A stretch of DNA of 41,729 nucleotides from Xenorhabdus khoisanae. Lineage in GTDB: Bacteria; Pseudomonadota; Gammaproteobacteria; Enterobacterales; Enterobacteriaceae. The position numbers and the translations under genes are program-made. Shown in pieces: positions 37,435 to 41,729 of this stretch. Position 1 is the first letter of the stretch, and each line of letters begins with the position of its first letter. Under the pieces are notes generated by a model. That model saw only the letters and a list, made by a program, of their open reading frames with translations, was not told where the DNA came from and searched no databases. Where the stretch lies: NCBI RefSeq assembly GCF_001037465.1, contig NZ_LFCV01000023.1, positions 1 through 41,729 of the forward strand, in the 5' to 3' direction.

Positions 37435-40098
37435 TTATTGTTTCTTATTATTTTTTCTATTTGGTCTTATTGCCTGCTGAGATCCGCTTTGTTCTACGAA
37501 CTCACGGCCATAGAAAGAATCCAATAGCAATTGCTTCAATTCAGAAATTAATGGATAACGTGGATTGGCCCCAGTGCATTGGTCATCAAATGCATCTTCT
37601 GCGAGTTTGTCAATTTTTGCCAGAAAGTCAGCTTCTTGAACACCTGTTTCGCGGATAGAAGCGGGAATGCCTAACTGGGATTTCATCTCTTCTAGCCAGG
37701 CCAACAGTTTTTCAATTTTTGCAGCAGTACGATCACCTGATGCGGTTAATCCCAAATGATCTGCAATTTCCGCATAGCGACGTCGTGCCTGTGGGCGGTC
37801 GTATTGACTGAATGCAGTTTGTTTTGTTGGGTTGTCATTCGCGTTGTAGCGAATCACATTGCAGATTAACAGCGCATTGGCTAAACCGTGTGGAATATGG
37901 AATTCGGAACCAAGTTTATGGGCCATGGAGTGGCATACGCCTAAAAAGGCATTAGCAAAAGCAATACCGGCAATGGTCGCTGCATTATGGACACGTTCGC
38001 GAGCAACGGGATTTTTTGCACCTTCGTGGTAACTGGCAGGCAGAAAATCTTTCAGTAGCTTCAGTGCTTGCAGGGCTTGCCCATCAGAATATTCATTAGC
38101 CAGAACAGAAACATAGGCTTCCAGTGCGTGTGTCACTGCATCCAGGCCACCAAAAGCACACAGGGATTTTGGCATGTCCATAACTAAATTGGCATCAACA
38201 ATCGCCATATCTGGAGTCAGTGCATAGTCTGCCAATGGGTATTTTTGCCCGGTTATGTCATCTGTAACAACCGCGAAAGGCGTTACTTCTGAACCTGTTC
38301 CTGAAGTCGTGGTAATGGCAACCATTTTAGCTTTCACACCCATTTTCGGGAACTTATAGATGCGTTTACGGATATCCATAAAGCGCAGGGCCAGTTCTTC
38401 AAAATGTGTTTCTGGATGCTCATACATCACCCACATAATTTTGGCCGCGTCCATGGGGGAACCGCCACCAAGAGCAATAATGACATCAGGTTTAAACAGA
38501 TGCATTTGCTCAGCGCCTTTACGGACGATACTCAAAGTAGGGTCTGCTTCAACTTCGAAAAAGACTTCAGTTTCTATACCGTAAGATTTCAACACATTGA
38601 TAACCTGATCGGCATAACCGTTATTGAATAAGAAGCGGTCTGTAACAATAAAAGCACGTTTTGCGCCGTCTGTAGCGACTTCTTCCAAAGCAATAGGCAG
38701 AGAACCGCGTCGGAAATAGATTGATTTTGGAAGTTTATGCCACAACATATTTTCGGCTCTTTTAGCGACTGTTTTCGTATTGATCAGATGTTTTGGCCCC
38801 ACATTTTCGGAAATGGAGTTACCGCCCCAAGATCCACAACCCAGCGTTAGAGAAGGGGATAGCTTGAAGTTATACAAATCGCCGATTCCACCTTGGGATG
38901 CCGGTGTGTTGATCAAAATACGGGCGGTCTTCATTTTGTCGCCGAAATATTTAATGCGCTCGGCCTGATTATCTTGTTCAGTATAGAGGCATGAAGTATG
39001 CCCAATACCGCCCATCTCAACTAGCCTCTCAGCTTTTCCAACGGCATCTTCAAAGTCTTTACCACGGTACATAGCAAGTAGTGGCGATAATTTTTCATGA
39101 GCGAAAGGTTCAGTCTCATCGACCTGCGTGACTTCACCGATAAGAATTTTAGTATTTTCAGGGACATTAACACCGGCCATTTCAGCAATTTCTGTTGCTG
39201 GCTGACCAACAATTGCAGCATTTAAGTTACCATTTTTCAAAATAATATCTTGAACAGCCTTCAGCTCTTTTCCTTGCAGGATATATCCACCGTGAGTTGA
39301 AAAACGTTCACGAACTTGCTCATAAACAGCATCAACAACAATTACTGATTGTTCTGAGGCACAAATCACACCATTATCGAAGGTCTTGGACATCAAAATT
39401 GATGCGACGGCACGCTTGATATCTGCTGATTCATCAATGACTACAGGGGTATTACCGGCACCGACACCAATTGCAGGTTTGCCTGAGCTGTAAGCTGCTT
39501 TCACCATGCCAGGGCCACCGGTTGCTAAAATCAAATTAATATCAGGGTGATGCATTAAAGCATTTGAAAGCTCGACAGAAGGTTCATCTATCCAGCCAAT
39601 GATGTATTTTGGCGCTCCTGCTTCAACTGCTGCTTTTAAGACGATTTCGGCTGCTTTATTGGTTGCCTTTTTAGCTCGTGGATGAGGAGAGAAAATAATG
39701 CCATTTCGGGTTTTCAGGCTGATAAGTGCCTTGAAAATGGCCGTAGATGTCGGGTTTGTTGTTGGAACGATACCGCAAATTAGGCCAATAGGCTCCGCAA
39801 TAGTAATGGTACCGAACGTATTATCTTCAGATAAGATGCCGCAGGTTTTATCATCTTTATAGGCGTTATAAATATACTCAGAAGCAAAATGATTTTTGAT
39901 CACTTTATCTTCCACTATTCCCATTCCAGATTCAGACACAGCTAATTTTGCCAGTGGAATACGGGCATCTGCGGCAGCAAGGGCAGCAGCACGAAAAATT
40001 CGGTCAACTTGTTCCTGAGAAAAGTTAGCAAATTCGTGTTGGGCTTTTTTTACGCGAGCAACTAATTCATTGAGTTCAGCAAGTTGAGTTACAGCCAT
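37435..40098 (-). CDS. adhE: Bifunctional acetaldehyde-CoA/alcohol dehydrogenase
   Basis: Reduces acetyl-CoA to acetaldehyde and then ethanol, regenerating NAD+ in fermentation; 887 aa (E. coli 891). The N-terminal aldehyde dehydrogenase half covers about residues 1-440, with the catalytic cysteine in NGVICASEQSV near residue 246. A linker of about ten residues precedes the iron-dependent alcohol dehydrogenase half (from about 450), with metal-binding blocks GGLDAVTHALEAY, FLGVCHSMAHKLG and HIPHGLANALL. The protein assembles into spirosomes. The C-terminal tail is basic and lysine/asparagine-rich. It starts with AGGAGT 7 bp upstream. A 20-bp perfect hairpin in the leader is listed separately. 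Confidence 0.98.
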   Translation of the reverse strand: MAVTQLAELNELVARVKKAQHEFANFSQEQVDRIFRAAALAAADARIPLAKLAVSESGMGIVEDKVIKNHFASEYIYNAYKDDKTCGILSEDNTFGTITIAEPIGLICGIVPTTNPTSTAIFKALISLKTRNGIIFSPHPRAKKATNKAAEIVLKAAVEAGAPKYIIGWIDEPSVELSNALMHHPDINLILATGGPGMVKAAYSSGKPAIGVGAGNTPVVIDESADIKRAVASILMSKTFDNGVICASEQSVIVVDAVYEQVRERFSTHGGYILQGKELKAVQDIILKNGNLNAAIVGQPATEIAEMAGVNVPENTKILIGEVTQVDETEPFAHEKLSPLLAMYRGKDFEDAVGKAERLVEMGGIGHTSCLYTEQDNQAERIKYFGDKMKTARILINTPASQGGIGDLYNFKLSPSLTLGCGSWGGNSISENVGPKHLINTKTVAKRAENMLWHKLPKSIYFRRGSLPIALEEVATDGAKRAFIVTDRFLFNNGYADQVINVLKSYGIETEVFFEVEADPTLSIVRKGAEQMHLFKPDVIIALGGGSPMDAAKIMWVMYEHPETHFEELALRFMDIRKRIYKFPKMGVKAKMVAITTTSGTGSEVTPFAVVTDDITGQKYPLADYALTPDMAIVDANLVMDMPKSLCAFGGLDAVTHALEAYVSVLANEYSDGQALQALKLLKDFLPASYHEGAKNPVARERVHNAATIAGIAFANAFLGVCHSMAHKLGSEFHIPHGLANALLICNVIRYNANDNPTKQTAFSQYDRPQARRRYAEIADHLGLTASGDRTAAKIEKLLAWLEEMKSQLGIPASIRETGVQEADFLAKIDKLAEDAFDDQCTGANPRYPLISELKQLLLDSFYGREFVEQSGSQQAIRPNRKNNKKQ

Positions 40099-40122
40099 AA
40101 AAATTACTCCTGATAAATGTTA

Positions 40123-40227
40123 AATTTTTTAAGGCAATTAGCTGCGAGATTATTAAATTATCAAATAGTGTAATGAGATTAATCTTTTGGATCTAAACAA
40201 AAATACGGCTAATTGCCTTAAAAAATT
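40123..40227 (-). promoter_or_regulatory. Long-range perfect hairpin in the adhE leader
   Basis: The 20 bp at 40123-40142 are the exact reverse complement of 40208-40227, 65 bp apart. In the mRNA direction the upstream arm reads AATTTTTTAAGGCAATTAGC and the stem ends 24 nt before the adhE ATG, 11 nt before the ribosome site. A perfect stem of this length is of RNase III substrate size. In E. coli adhE translation is known to depend on RNase III cleavage of the leader. Whether transcription starts upstream of both arms is inferred. Confidence 0.7.
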
Positions 40228-40312
40228 GCTTAACGAAATGATCAATATAGGAATAATTCCTTGTCTTGAAATTTTACGGTGAATACAGCTTATCATTTGT
40301 AGGCTTTTATAT

Positions 40313-40328
40313 TGTGATTTAGATCATG
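40313..40328. promoter_or_regulatory. CRP/FNR-like site upstream of adhE and ychE
   Basis: TGTGATTTAGATCATG has a perfect CRP left half (TGTGA), six bases, and TCATG against TCACA. TTGTGATTTAGATCAT also resembles the related FNR palindrome. It lies about 215 bp before adhE and 260 bp before ychE, within the 490-bp divergent region that otherwise holds the adhE leader hairpin and AT-rich sequence. Confidence 0.45.
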
Positions 40329-40588
40329 AAAACATTAAGCTGACACAATTCAGCTTTTGTTTTTGGAGGACAACCTCCAGTTGATATATTTGTATAAATT
40401 TAAATTTTCAATTAACCAATCCAATACAATTTATTAACTTTATTTTTATTGTATTTATTATTGATAGACCAATCTTATTGGTAAAAATTACCGAATTAGT
40501 TGATTTAACGTAACGAATTTGTCTTGATTTACTGTATTGTTTAGATATTGCTATAAGTTTTATTTAGTTGTATGAGAAGGGGATAATT

Positions 40589-41233
40589 GTGGGTGAGTCA
40601 TTACTGGAGCTTTCTGGATATATTAAATTTTTTATGGGATTGTTTGCATTAGTCAACCCGATTGGCGTTTTACCTGTTTTCATTAGTATGACTAATTATC
40701 AGACAGCTGCGGGACGTAATAAAACCAATTTCATAGCAAACTTATCTGTTGCCATTATCTTATGTATTTCATTATTGATTGGTGATTCTATCCTCTATGT
40801 GTTTGGTATTTCAATAGACTCGTTTCGTATAGCGGGTGGGATGTTGATAGTTACCATTGCAGTAGCGATGATTAATGGCAAGTTGGGAGAAGATAAACAA
40901 AATAAGCTGGAAAAATCGGAAGCAGCGGTGAGGAGTAGTGTTGCTGTTGTGCCATTGGCGTTACCCCTTATGGCAGGGCCAGGGGCGATTAGTTCTTGCA
41001 TGGTATGGAGCGCCCGTTATCAAGGATGGCAAAATTATTTTGGATTGGCATTAACCAGTGTGCTATTTGCTTGTTGTTGCTGGTTGTTATTCCGTTCAGC
41101 ATCTTTGTTGGTGAAATTTTTGGGGCAGACCGGCATTAATGTGATTACCCGAATTATGGGATTATTGTTAATGTCGTTAGGTGTTGAATTTATTGTCACA
41201 GGAGTAAAAGCACTGTTTCCGGGGTTATTATGA
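40589..41233 (+). CDS. ychE: MarC-family inner membrane protein YchE
   Basis: A 214-aa membrane protein of the UPF0056/MarC family with about six helices; its function is not established, and the former link of MarC to antibiotic resistance was withdrawn. Family blocks are MGLFALVNPIGVLPVFISM, ISIDSFRIAGGMLI and VVPLALPLMAGPGAISS, plus GINVITRIMGLLLMSLGV. I choose the GTG start because AAGGGG lies 8 bp before it and the length then equals E. coli (215 aa); a TTG seven codons earlier lacks a ribosome site. It is divergent from adhE, as in E. coli. Confidence 0.93.
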   Translation: MGESLLELSGYIKFFMGLFALVNPIGVLPVFISMTNYQTAAGRNKTNFIANLSVAIILCISLLIGDSILYVFGISIDSFRIAGGMLIVTIAVAMINGKLGEDKQNKLEKSEAAVRSSVAVVPLALPLMAGPGAISSCMVWSARYQGWQNYFGLALTSVLFACCCWLLFRSASLLVKFLGQTGINVITRIMGLLLMSLGVEFIVTGVKALFPGLL

Positions 41234-41729
41234 TACTGTCAAGATCACTTATGTATTTATTTAAATCATTAATGTAATAAGGTGAAGCTTTTTACTCAAA
41301 TAGAGAGTAAATCAGCCAAAATTCAATCAATAGGTGACCAATTAAAACACAATTGGTCCATAACATCATTTCGAATAATTTCTTAAAAACCTTTGCTCAT
41401 ATTTTATTCTTCTTTAGTCTGACTACCTCAAAATAATACTGTAATTTTCCACACTGTTTTACTTTTTATAATCTTATCTGAATTGGTAGCTTGTTTGGCT
41501 ATTTTGTGATGAAGGTGGATTTTTACTCTGTGGTGATTGCATTTTGTTAAAATAATGTTTATTTTCTCTTGTAATCGCATTTTATGATCATTGCCTTGGA
41601 ATAACAAAATAAAAACTAATGTTATCACTGTGTTACATCAATATTGTGAATGAATTGTATACAGTGGTAACGAATAATCTTAATCCTTTAATAAATTTAT
41701 TATAAAAACTATATAACAATTATTATATG
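41234..41729. other. 496-bp region after ychE to the window end
   Basis: No gene is visible. There is a perfect interrupted palindrome GACCAATT/AATTGGTC at 41336-41358 and a shorter one around 41292. Neither is followed by a T-run. In E. coli the next gene is oppA, so the right end may be its long leader region, but no coding sequence is reached. Confidence 0.5.

Noticed and set aside
40568-40588. Upstream TTG start for ychE
   Set aside because: The AAGGGG ribosome site lies inside that extension and is correctly spaced for GTG 40589, which also gives the E. coli length.

Overview
The window looks like chromosomal DNA of an insect- or nematode-associated gammaproteobacterium of the Morganellaceae, most likely Xenorhabdus or Photorhabdus. 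The housekeeping proteins are close to their E. coli counterparts in sequence and length, but the DNA is AT-rich, intergenic spaces are long, and an invasin-like adhesin and small accessory genes sit between core genes. The genus is inferred from recall of protein sequences and was not computed.

Layout. (1) 1-6092: a giant inverse-autotransporter adhesin (1878 aa) preceded by a perfect 63-bp inverted repeat that encloses about 270 bp of AT-rich DNA. The geometry is that of an invertible promoter switch. (2) 6145-9418: dsbB and nhaB, with fadR divergent. This is the E. coli dsbB-nhaB-fadR block. (3) 9419-12272: a small accessory or decaying interval where E. coli has ycgB. It holds a 5'-truncated dehydrogenase, a scrap of an MFS transporter, a HigBA toxin-antitoxin pair with twin palindromic operators, and a GNAT acetyltransferase. 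(4) 12273-14662: dadA-dadX, D-alanine/L-alanine catabolism. (5) 15057-27921: mipA, yeaD, gapA, msrB, yeaC, pncA, ansA, sppA, ydjA, selD, topB, xthA, essentially the E. coli 39-40 min block, with a possible integrase scrap before topB. (6) 27922-29435: AT-rich DNA and an orphan LysR-type regulator. (7) 29440-41233: tRNA-Tyr with degenerate copies of its own 3' end downstream, then purU, ychJ, galU, ugd, a UDP-glucuronate 4-epimerase, hns, tdk, adhE and ychE. This matches the E. coli tyrT-purU-ychJ-galU-hns-tdk-adhE-ychE order, except that rssA/rssB are absent and ugd plus the epimerase are inserted after galU.

How the genes work together. galU-ugd-epimerase can convert glucose-1-phosphate to UDP-galacturonate for surface polysaccharide. 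dadA-dadX form a racemase-plus-dehydrogenase pathway. pncA and ansA are adjacent amidohydrolases, gapA and adhE are central carbon enzymes with CRP-like sites upstream, and dsbB serves envelope disulfides, possibly including the two-cysteine tip of the neighbouring adhesin.

Most interesting signals: the inverted-repeat-flanked segment in front of the adhesin; a 20-bp perfect long-range hairpin in the adhE leader, in a gene whose E. coli leader is known to need RNase III; tRNA-Tyr 3'-end repeats resembling the E. coli rtT repeats; and a FadR-like site on an extended -10 in front of fadR itself.
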